Source: Heliocybe sulcata (lineage: Eukaryota; Basidiomycota; Agaricomycetes; Gloeophyllales; Gloeophyllaceae). From it: DNA of 64,000 nucleotides. Every line of letters begins with the position of its first letter. Positions within the stretch are counted from its first letter, which is position 1. Positions 22,809 to 32,549 of this stretch are shown piece by piece. The notes below the pieces were generated by a model that worked only from the letters and a program-made list of their open reading frames with translations, searched no databases and was not told the DNA's origin. The position numbers and the translations under genes were made by a program. Location of the stretch: NCBI GenBank assembly GCA_004369045.1, contig ML213511.1:330182-394181 (forward strand). The letters are read 5' to 3'.

Positions 22809-25800
22809 TATTGGATCGCAAACTTGACTATGCCTCTAATTTGGAGCGTCCTGTCGACTGCGAAGCTTCCGGGTATATAAAGTGATACGACCAAACGATG
22901 CAGGAGCGACTCCGAAGATACTGATGTTTGGTGTGATGATAGAGAATAAATAAGCTTTCTGTTCCGGACGTGCAGTGAGCGAGCTCCTACCGCTCCATGC
23001 AATGGCACACTAAACCGCTTCTATATGACCATAGACACGCACAGCCATATCAGCTGCCTCGGAGTCGTGAGCGTGATGGAGTGATGTGCCAAACATGGAC
23101 CGTGGACCCACATTTACTTAGTCAGTGAAAGACTGAAAATAGCGTATATCGTGCGTTTCGACTGTGCCTGTCAGAACTGCGAGATCCGGTGAGCGGGAAC
23201 ATATCCCGGCGTCTCGCAACGGATAACTGATCCGAGCGTTCCATATAATGAGCAAGGCACCGGGGTTTTGGGAGAGTCTCCGTGAACAAAGGAAGTTCTC
23301 TATTCATTGCCGTTTGAACGTGCACTTTCATAACCTGCTACGGGCCGTCCGACCTTCCAGGAGAAAAAACGACCGTTTACGAAAGATGACCGTCCTCGGT
23401 CAGGATTCCGCACGAGTAACGGAGCATCACCGCAGAGCCAGCATAATATTAGCTTCACATGAGATTTGACCAAGGCTCGTGGTAGTCGGAGTCGACAGCC
23501 GGTCCGCTGAAGATCGAAGCGAGCACAGCAGTTGGTTGTGCGTAATTATGCGCTGCGGAGCGTGTACCCAATTTCGCCGTTCGCGATGACAGATATCGGT
23601 CAGCAAGCTCTGGGTCGGGACGAGTTGAACTGGAGGACATGTGTTGGCTCGACGCCGACCGACGTGGTAAAGACATTACCAACCGATTGTCAGTGGATCA
23701 TCGGGATGTAGCACGCCGCTTGTGAGATCGCTGTAGATGACGAGAGCATCGGTGGAAGTTCGGTGTTGCTAGGATAAGCCTGTAAGCTCCGCTAGCTCCG
23801 AGAGAAGAAGGCAGGAAGCAGAGTGTAAGGGTTGAGAGCCTCTGCGAACGCTGATATGCAATAATGTGTATCGCTTGAGAAAGACGGACGAGATAAGGTA
23901 GGCCTTTGTAGTCTGCATCCGAGCTAGTGCTCGTTTTCACGCGTCTTCATTGCCAGGGAGTACGGCAGAGGTACGGGTAATGCTTCCTGAGTCCTATTCG
24001 GGCATGTAGCAATCTTTAGCCCTGTTAAGCATAAGCATAGGCATTCAGCGACGGACTTCCTACCTTCCAGTTGCAAGATCCAACGGCTTCCGGAATCAGA
24101 ATCCAGCAACTGAACATGTCGGAGATGCGGGGAAGTTTAGGAGCAAGAGGCGCCGTATATGGAGGATCATCGGTCGATCCCATATAGATGCGCTGGATAT
24201 GGGGTGAATACATTGCTGGGGAAGGACAGAAGGAACTATGGCTAGATTGATGGAGGACCTGCCAGATCGGTTTCGAGCATCCTGCGTGTCGTTGTTGAAT
24301 CGATAAAGAGCCTACTAAGGATCCCGTAAGACGGCAAACAAGGAGAACTCGAGGTATGTAGGATGCTCGAGCTCGTGTCCCTGTAGACTCGCAAGTGCTC
24401 TTTCGAAAACTTCCACTCCTACAGGGACACGGACTTCATAGCGACTACGACGGTAGGTGTCAATGCATAGAGGTTTAAACCCAGCGAGCAGTTTAAAGGC
24501 CCTCGTGACCCTCCTCGGTCCCTGGGCCTGGTCGTCGAACGGATGCATCAAGATTCAGGACGCGCTAAGTCGCCTTCGAGGTCGTGCTCCGTCTCGAGGC
24601 CAATCTCGATATATGCCAAGCATCGAGTATTCGGAGGCAAAATGGCACTCAGCTGCCCTGCTGGGGGACCCAAGGTGGTTAGTGCAATCGGGTGCTGGGC
24701 GTGGTGGCGGTGAGGGCTGAAGTATCGATTTTGTGTTCAATATTCAATGGTATTGCAGAGCTTCGTTAACGTATGCGACATCAGAACAAAGCAGCGTATT
24801 ATTGGGGCAGACGGCCGCTGTGAGCACAAGTCCATTCAGGTTCATTCGTGCGTGGCAGCATGTGGGGGTGGGGGTGGGGAAGTGAGATGAGATAGGAATG
24901 AGCAAGCACGGACCCCAGAGACGGCGCTCAAGCTGCCGGTGGAATGACCGTGAAGGCCCACATTATCTCATGTGTTTAGAGTCACTCTGTCTTCTACTTT
25001 CATTTATCTAGTGCCTGTTAGCAGTAGTAAATGCATTAGCTGGGTTGATACTGACCAAAGGTAGGCGAGATGGTCACGGTCAAACTTCGCTCGCTACTGA
25101 TGCAAACTGGCTGACTTTGTGTGGTGCAAAAGAAGCTTGAATAGAATTACGACGTAATGTTCCCAGTTTCTGGTTTTTGAGAGAAATTATGGCTCTGGAA
25201 GCCAGAAACCAAATGGCAGAGTTGTAGCGCCTCTAGTACTATGCTCATTTAGGTATGGCTTTACCCTGTCCTTTCCATTTGTTCTTCTCACGCCACTTCT
25301 TTCCTGTCCGGACGGTCGTCATTGCACTCATCCGCAGCTTATAAGACGTTGGAGCCTTCACTCATAGCGTATATCTCTTTCCCCCCCTCCCCCGTCTTTT
25401 CCCCTTTCTCTCCCTTCCATCGCGTCCCTTGGTGATTACTCCCGACGTCTTGTGCTAACCTCTCGTGGAAACATTTGGACCCACAATCTTACAAACTGAT
25501 TGAGATTGGATTTGGGTGAGCATGTTTCAAGTCTTGTTTTCCTCCACCTTGGCCTCAAAGAGATCCGGCGTGACAGTCTGCGGCTCGGGTATTCAGGGTC
25601 TCTTGTTATCCCCCTAAGTTCCGGAAGCTGAGAGGCGGCGGGGTAACCATGGGAAGATGGATCTGGAGACGAAGCAGCGGTAACCGATGCCGACCGCGCG
25701 GGCCTTCCAATGAACAGCGTCATCGCGAGCGTTATCCTGCGTTCTCGGATCCGTGCAGGGTGGGGCACGCCAGGCACATGAGCATTCGGTAACGTAGCTG

Positions 25801-26142
25801 CGAACGTCCTCCTACTTTGGTGCAGGCTAACGGCTCATTCTACAGAGGAGTCCAGCGTTCTACTGGCTGGCAGCTGCTACGTGCATTGTAGGATCCGATC
25901 TGTTCGCAGCACATTGGCCGTCCGGGCAGGAAACGACATGGATCGGCTGTTCGGCAACATATATAAGCTTGGCTGAACTTACCCGGTCCGATACTTAGCA
26001 ATCATTGGATGACAGACTGCTGCTGATGGCACTGTTGCATCCTTGACGTCACAGCACATTCATATAAAATCTCCCCCGCAATGCTAGGGCGGTAATCCCT
26101 TCGGATTTACCACCTCCGCGACAGTCCCCAGCGAGTACCATC
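22809..26142. other. 3.3 kb without a supported gene; hexose transporter promoter at right edge
   Basis: Minus-strand frames around 24315-24551 and 24025-24213 have somewhat protein-like sequence (CIDTYRRSRYEVRVPVG), but no start or coherent splicing. They may be remnants of a lost gene. A G-rich stretch (GTGGGGGTGGGGGTGGGG, about 24864) and a polypyrimidine tract (about 25378-25425) stand out by composition. Nothing else is supported. Confidence 0.4.
26044..26069 (+). promoter_or_regulatory. CRE-like palindrome and TATA box upstream of the hexose transporter
   Basis: A perfect TGACGTCA (26044-26051) is followed 11 bases later by TATAAAA (26063-26069), about 75 bases before the ATG at 26143. 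TGACGTCA is the known target of ATF/CREB-type bZIP factors. Its use here is inferred. Confidence 0.5.
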
Positions 26143-27916
26143 ATGGGCGCTCTCTTCTATGTTCAAGGAGTGCCTATTGGCCCAGTGGCCGTCGCCCTCG
26201 CCCTCGTCGCCTCCATGGGCGGCTTCATCTTCGGCTACGACACCGGCCAGATCTCCGACATTCTTATCATGGACGACTTCCTCCTCCGCTTTGCCCAGTG
26301 CGGCACCCCCGGCGACCTTGCAACATGTGCATTTTCCACCGTCCGCGAAGGTCTCATCGTCGGCCTGCTCTCCATCGGAACCCTTTGCGGCGCCATCATC
26401 GGTGCTCCCACCGCTGACTTCTTGGGCCGACGCCGCGCCATGGTCTCCGAGTGTATGGTTTTCATCGTCGGCGTCATCATCCAGATCACTTCCACGACTT
26501 CGTGGGTCCAATTCGCCATTGGCCGTCTCGTGTCAGGCTTCGGTGTCGGCGCCCTCTCCGCCGCCGTTCCTATGGTGAGTTCACGCAGTTTATCTTGTAA
26601 TGCAATTCGATCGCTCATCATTCACTTCAGTACCAAGCCGAGACCGCTCCGCCTCAGATTCGCGGCACACTCACCGCCACCTACCAGCTCTTCATCACTT
26701 TCGGCATCCTCGTCGCCTACTGCATTTCTATAGGCACGCGCAACGTCGATGGGTCCGGCTCGTGGCGCGCTGTCGTCGGCATTGGTATTGCCTGGCCACT
26801 CATCCTCTCCATCGGTATCCTCTTCATGCCTGAGTCTCCGCGTTGGCTTGCCAAGCGTGAGCGGTACGACGAGGCCATGATCTCCCTTGCGCGCGTGCGT
26901 GGTGTCAGCAGGGCGGATGCGCCGAACCACATGCTCGTGCAGAAGGAGCTGGAGGAAATAAGAAGTGTTGAGGAGTATGAGCGGAAGATCAAGGCCGGTT
27001 GGTTGGAGTGTTTCCGCTTCGGTGACGGTCGCAAGACGGGTTACCGGACGCTCCTCGGTATGGCGCTGCAGAGTCTGCAGCAGCTGACTGGTGCCAATTA
27101 CTTCTTTTACTACGGCGCGACGGTCTTCCAGTCTGTCGGCATCTCCGACTCTTACGTCACCCAGATCATTCTCGGTGCGGTGAACTTTGGCTGCACGTTT
27201 GGCGGTTTGTATGTGATGGAGCGGGTACGTGGCGTTCTCTTTGACACGGCATCACGTGTACTGATTGCCATGTTCTAGTTTGGCCGTAGATACCCTCTTA
27301 TCATTGGTGGTGTGTGGCAAGCCATCTGGCTCTTTGTGTTCGCCTCCGCTGGATCAGCTGGTAACCCCAACGACAAGAGCATCGGTACCTGTGAGTTGAC
27401 TTCTTTCTCCCTCCACATCCTTCGTGTCTGACTCGACTTCCTTGCACAGTGATGATCGTCTCCGCGTGCCTGTTCATCCTGGGCTACGCCATGACCTGGG
27501 CGCCTGGTATTTGGATTCTCATCGGCGAGACATTCCCGACCCGTTCGCGTGCCAAACAAGGCGCGCTCGCCACTGCTAGCAACTGGCTGTGGAACTTCCT
27601 CCTCGCCTTCTTCACCCCCTTCATCGTGCGCGCCATCGGCTTCAAATACGGCTACATCTTCGGCGCATGCAACTTGCTGGGCGCGGCTGTCGTGTTCCTG
27701 TTCCTGTACGAGTCTAGCGATATTTCGTTGGAGGCGGTGGACCAGATGTACTCGGACCCGGCGTGCAAGCCGTGGACGAGCCGGCAGTGGGCGCCGCCGG
27801 GCTATGCGAACCGCACGGATTTGATTCAGCAGAGCCGCGCGGCGGAGGGTCATAAGCCGTTGGCGAGCGGGGCGCTGGAGGAGAGTCAGATGGAGACGGC
27901 GGAGAGGAAGGTGTAG
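26143..27916 (+). CDS. MFS sugar (hexose) transporter
   Basis: The exons are 26143-26574, 26631-27224, 27279-27390 and 27450-27916, all with good GT-AG borders, giving about 534 residues. Sugar-porter signatures are complete. Helix 1 reads SMGGFIFGYDTGQISDIL, loop 2-3 DFLGRRRAMV, helix 4 IGRLVSGFGVGALSAAVPMY, then ETAPPQIRGTLTATYQ, PESPRWLAKRERYDEA, helix 7 QSLQQLTGANYFFYYGATVF, and GETFPTRSRAKQGALATASN in place of the usual PTxxRxK. The common PETKG after helix 12 is replaced by YESSDISLEAVD. Twelve membrane helices are expected in the plasma membrane, importing hexoses by proton symport. The Asp/Gln/Gly pattern fits fungal monosaccharide rather than disaccharide carriers. The long minus-strand frames are its shadows. 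Confidence 0.93.
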
Positions 27917-28569
27917 AGGTTGACAGGACGCTCTAGAGTTGCAAAAGTTCGGTTCTTTGCCCATCCTCTTCCTAACGATCTTAATGCTTTGTATTTGTAT
28001 GATGTATTTCTAATAAGTTATCTAATTAGTGTTGTTGTTTGATGACCACTATTATATCTAATCGTACGTTCGCGATTGCCGAAATGGAAGAATGCACTGC
28101 GACTGTTGTCGCGGTACTGGGTTCGTCCGACTATCCCGCGTTCCCCACAATTCCCTACTACCCCGCATCGAAGCGTGAGCTTCGTGCCATGGGGCTTCCG
28201 GATGCTACGAGCTTACGAAGATCGTTCTTCCTCGAGACTAAAACTCAAACCTGATATGGCAGGCCCCCTACTATTGAGCCATGTTCTCGCCCAAAATGCA
28301 TAACGAGAGACGATGTGTCTAGGTCCGTGATATGGCCATATGGCAATCTCATGCATCTAATTCATAAGAACCTGTCATACTTGACGGCTCCCTCGTCTCC
28401 TTCTTTTACCTCGATTTGCGGTTGGGCGTTGCGGATCGCTGCTTCACAATTGAACTCGTCGAGGTTTGTCAGGGCATTGGGACAAGTCGGGTCTGGAGTA
28501 GCTAGAGGGGCGCTCCTATTTGTATTGTCATCAGACATGTCGGTGCTCGCTATTCAAAAGGAGACTAAT
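27917..28569. other. interval between convergent genes
   Basis: Transporter 3' UTR and downstream sequence. No supported frame. Confidence 0.45.
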
Positions 28570-28978
28570 TTACGCGAAGCTACCGGAAGGCGGGAGAATG
28601 GCGATACGCTTCTTGTGAGGACGAGCCACGCCCCTCTTGATTATGAAGGGGTCGACGTCAAAGTAGGACGCGGTTGAATAGATCGTTGTGAAGAGCGTTG
28701 TAATTGTGGATTCGGACGAGCTCGAGGGAAGTTAGGATCAGAGTGACTATGGATACTCAAGCGTCTCAGCTTACAGTGTCTGGGTCGGTGTTGGGGTCTG
28801 TGTACTGCGAGTCGCGACCAGAGCCATGAGCGTGTGGTTAACTAACTAGTAGAGGTCTGTAATCTGACCTGATGATCGAATATTGAACACCTGGTTGGAG
28901 GAGGTCGGGGCCAAGGGCTGGAGCGCCGAGCGCAGAGGCTGCGAACAGCGCGAGAGCAGATATGGCTTTCGGGTACAT
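28570..28978 (-). CDS. small predicted secreted protein (about 90 residues)
   Basis: MYPKAISALALFAASALG is a clear secretory signal with a likely cut after SALG or GAPA. It is followed by GPDLLQPGVQYSII. An intron from GTCAGA to GACTCGCAG joins to STQTPTPTQTL. A second intron (GTAAGC to CCTCGAG) joins to SSESTITTLFTTIYSTASYF. The tail is DVDPFIIKRGVARPHKKRIA, ending PPSGSFA. The reading depends on two inferred introns, but all three exons join in frame with canonical borders. Ser/Thr-rich sequence in the middle would be O-glycosylated. Two dibasic sites (IIKR, HKKR) fit Kex2 cleavage and could release an 8-9 residue peptide. It has no cysteines and is not a hydrophobin. The function is unknown. 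A plus-strand frame over it is the shadow. Confidence 0.5.
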
Positions 28979-28985
28979 TTCTTCG

Positions 28986-29090
28986 TTCAGTGGTTGTATG
29001 CGACGTCAAGCGCAACTCTGTAGACAAGAAAATGAAGGCTAGAAGACTCGATCAATATCCGTGCAGGAAGGTAGAGCGGGTATGAATGTA
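28986..29090 (-). repeat. fragment repeated at 32139-32245
   Basis: The block from TTGTATGCGACG to GAATGTACGC matches 32139-32245 in the same orientation at high identity. Shared blocks include TGTAGACAAGAAA, GAAGGCTAGAAGACTC and CAATATCCGTGCAGGAAGG. On the minus strand both read LPARIL.ESSSL.FLVY, suggesting decayed coding sequence. It abuts the start of the small secreted-protein gene. Confidence 0.6.
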
Positions 29091-29884
29091 CGCACTGTCC
29101 AGCACCAGAAGGAGGTTGGAGAGAATCGGGAAGAAAGGTCGACTCTGCAGTCTCATTGCAGAGCCTTATCATTATAAAGTTTTCTGAGGTTCTGAGAACG
29201 AGTTCTCTCTTTTTCAGCCTCCGGGCAAGTAGGGGAAGGCTAGTTTTGATTTCATCTCCAAGTGGCGCGTCCCATAGTCAAAGGTCCAGACATGTCACTT
29301 GAATATTTCGGTACGTTCGGGTGTCTCATCACAACCAATCGCCACAGATATTGTCATGGAACTCCTGGGCAGAGGAGTGTACGCCAGCATCGGTCTTGAG
29401 GAGAGAGCTCGAGATCTGACCGTAGGATGTGTCGCACCAACCAGGGCAGATGTGCATGTCTCCCTGGGTCAGCGCCAGCTCAAGTAACATTGAGGTAGTA
29501 GGCAGTCCCGCAGGCGACACAAATACTAGATGCGCTGGCCCGAGTCAGGCAATCGAATGCTGAAGTAGCTTGACTCCAGGTAGATCAAATTCGCACTGGT
29601 AACTTGGATCCGGAGAGCTTAGCGCGGGGCGAGAATTGTCTGTTAGTACAACCTATCAATAACTGAAATGCTTCAAATAGCCCCACGTAAGCAGGTATAA
29701 GGAAGACGTCCCACTGACGTCGGTCCAAGTAACGGCGACTGAGGCATTCTTGCGTACCCAACAATGTCGGTGAGGCAGTCACGAAGGGGAGAAGAGTACA
29801 AGGCATTTGCACAGATACAGCGGAGTGACCGCAAATAGTGCAGGTTACGGCGCTCCTTGCCAGCGGTGACTGAGGTTGAACGTT
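29091..29884. other. gene-poor stretch next to repeat copy B
   Basis: Short frames only. The part near 29815-29870 resembles 32240-32300 (GCAGATTACGG-like sequence), pointing to further old duplications. No supported gene. Confidence 0.4.
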
Positions 29885-32135
29885 GAACGTTGAAGCTTGA
29901 AGTTGTCAGGCGTGAGGATGTCACATCGTCACAGAGCACGGCAGAAAGTCGCTATCTGCATCCCTTCTAGGTCTTAAGCTCTCTATCGGACGAGCCTGAG
30001 GAGGTTAGGGTTATCCGTCTGCAGAGGGTCGGAGGAGGAGCCAGAATTATAGAAGTGTTTATGGACGCAGTGGAGGATGTATGTTCCCTTTGTTTACGAA
30101 TACAAGGATCAGAAGTCCTCGATATTGATAACCAGCTTCCACGACGCCACGATGAGATGTTATGGGCTTTCTTCTGCGCGTGTTCGAGCTGTATTAATTG
30201 TTGCGGAAGTCTGAACTATTGCATTACCCATGAACCAAAAGCTACACGATACACTCAGAACCATAGTCCAGAAGTTCAGAACACTAGCCTATGCTACAGC
30301 GAGATGATAGTCAAGACAGATAGATGTCCAGGAGAGTAAACGCAGCTAGAAATTCCAAGGCTCCCTGGCGCAAGCATAACATTCTCCCTGTCCTTGAACA
30401 GTGTAAACCGTGATAGGTTCAGCCTAAAATCAACGTGAGCATCCGCAAGCTCGACAGATGAGAATTCACGTACACTAGTGTGACCGCATTGGCCCGCACG
30501 ACCTCTGGTCGTCATGAGGCACGGGTCATGCGCACTGGAATCGCGACAGGAACGCGAGCCGCAGTCAGATATTTTGACCGGGTACGTATATTCCACATGC
30601 TAGGAAGATATCAGACATCGTCTTATGCAGTCTTGGAGTCGGACTCACGCGACAGGTAGCCCTGACGATCTTGTCTCTGTCGAAGGTGTCAACGCTGGAT
30701 GACGTTTCTGCAGACTGTAAGACTCACTGTACACGCTTGCACATCTCGTTCGTTGAAGCTGATTGTTATATGGATTGGAGTGGTTCTTTGAAAATTGGGA
30801 TGAAAAAATGGGGCCTACATCTACAGCGTTTTATAGTCTCCCGCAATCCGTGGCGCCCTCGCCATCCTCGCCGCTTGCTGTACCCTCCATTCCAGCCAGA
30901 CGACGGGAGGGACATCCTTGGATGAGATGAGACCATCCTGGTAGGCAGCAAGAAAGCGAAAAGCGGCGGCGGCGGAGTCCAGCCATCGCATAGCACGGGA
31001 AGGTGGCAATTGGAAGCCACTGAAAGTGGATGCAGAGGGGTTCTCGTTTCAGCCACGCTCGGTAGCTATTGCATCGCGACACCTTAGACCGAGGCCTCAA
31101 CGTAGAGTACAGTTCAGTCGTCGAGATCGATGATGGTGGAGGCCAGTATTGGACATAGCAGGTGGAAGTCAAGAGGAGAGAAGTATCAAGGTCCTGGGAA
31201 TCAACGCCCTCAGACAATTCGCCCACCCTTCTGAGCAGAAGCCAGCGTGAGTCTACAACCAGACATTCCAGCAAGGTGGCCATGCCGTCAGCTCTAGACG
31301 CTATGCACAGGTTCTCCCGAGCAGCTGAGGGATGGAGCACTTTAGACAGCCGGGAGCCCGGGCTTACATCGCTCTGGATCGGCAGTAGCACGCTGAGGTC
31401 GATCTTCTTCACCAGCGAGTGACTCGTATAAGCGTACTAGAGCAACTCCGGTGTTCTGTGGAGGTCGACGGAGCTGCAGCAAGGGGCTTCCTAATTAGAG
31501 GCCGCTGGCAACAGAGTTACGTGAAGCCTTGAACCGTGAGACGCATTGCTACCCATTGGTGGAACAAGAGCCGACTAAAGTCGTGCCATAGAAGAGTGGA
31601 TATTCGCAAAGCCAAAATACCACAAGCATGCAGATAATCATCGGTGCCTTCTGGAGAGGCCATAATCTAGCAGGAGAACTTGAAGTCCTTGGCTGACGTT
31701 GAGGCAAGACATGGAGGTGCGCGTGAATGAGTCTTCGGGGAGCGCCCATGCTATTGCACGTTCGACAGGCAGATGATATGGCGTTCCACAACTAAGGAAA
31801 GCAGAGAAGACTTGCTGCGAGGTCAACTCCCAGAGCCTGAAGGGTGTCTTGTCGTGAGTCTTCTTTAAGTGAGTGCAAGCCGCACATCACGCGCACAACC
31901 AGTAAGAACCAAAGTATCCTATATCGTAGCTCACGCTTTGTCGGAAGCCTGATAGAAGTACAGAGACGTTGTGCCAGTAGGGAGACGCTGGGAGACGTGC
32001 AGACAATGCGCAGTTCAGCCGCGGGTCATCGTTGTTGCGGTACAAGATCGACTTCGTGAGAAACTGGTATATCTAACCGCCTCATGCACTCTCCTCTACC
32101 AACCGCTACGACTCAATTGAACTCTGACACTGCTG
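29885..32135 (-). repeat. 2.2 kb dispersed repeat, copy B (inverted relative to copy A)
   Basis: The reverse complement aligns with 10588-12822 along its length. Long fragments of former coding sequence survive better here. One minus-strand frame (about 31010-31412) contains REN..IASRADGMATLLECLV. Another (about 31638-31826) contains RAIAWALPEDSFTRTSMSC. Indels relative to copy A switch frames between them, so both are degenerate. I do not recognise the ancestral protein. Copies A and B enclose about 17 kb of sequence. Confidence 0.7.
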
Positions 32136-32138
32136 GGC

Positions 32139-32245
32139 CTTGATGTATGCGACGCCAAGTGCAACTGCGTAGACAAGAAAGCGAAGGCTAGAAGACTCAC
32201 TCAATATCCGTGCAGGAAGGATAGTAGAGCAGATATGAATGTACG
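32139..32245 (-). repeat. second copy of the 28986-29090 fragment
   Basis: See the match at 28986-29090: same orientation, a few substitutions and a short insertion. It directly borders repeat copy B, so the repeats form a nested block. Confidence 0.6.
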
Positions 32246-32549
32246 CAGAGATACCGCGGAGAAAGCGCAGATAACGCAGATTACGGTGCTTGTTGCAAGC
32301 TAGCCTCGACAAGCACGATTCTGTGCGGGATACTTCTCGATTCGATAGGCAACGAGGTCAGAATGAGGTACCATCTCTTCGAATACACAAGGAACTAACA
32401 AGTGACTATGATCGTATACAGTGGGTATTACAAAACTACAGCTGATGAACAAGAAAAGTAAGTAAGAAACTCAGTAAAATATACAACAGCCAGAGGAGCG
32501 ATCCTCGTTTAACCACACTGGCTCTCTTCCCTTGATACATGAGGAATAC

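Noticed and set aside
24860-24885. G-quadruplex candidate
   Set aside because: Only three G runs are adjacent. The fourth needed for a standard quadruplex is missing.
26107-26511. 134-codon acidic frame on the minus strand
   Set aside because: Antisense of the first transporter exon. The Asp/Gly richness mirrors the hydrophobic codons of the sense strand.
27275-27964. 229-codon frame on the minus strand
   Set aside because: Antisense of the last transporter exons, crossing their introns. No motif.
28315-28677. 120-codon plus-strand frame
   Set aside because: Overlaps the small secreted-protein gene on the other strand and has no recognisable features. The spliced minus-strand reading has a signal peptide.
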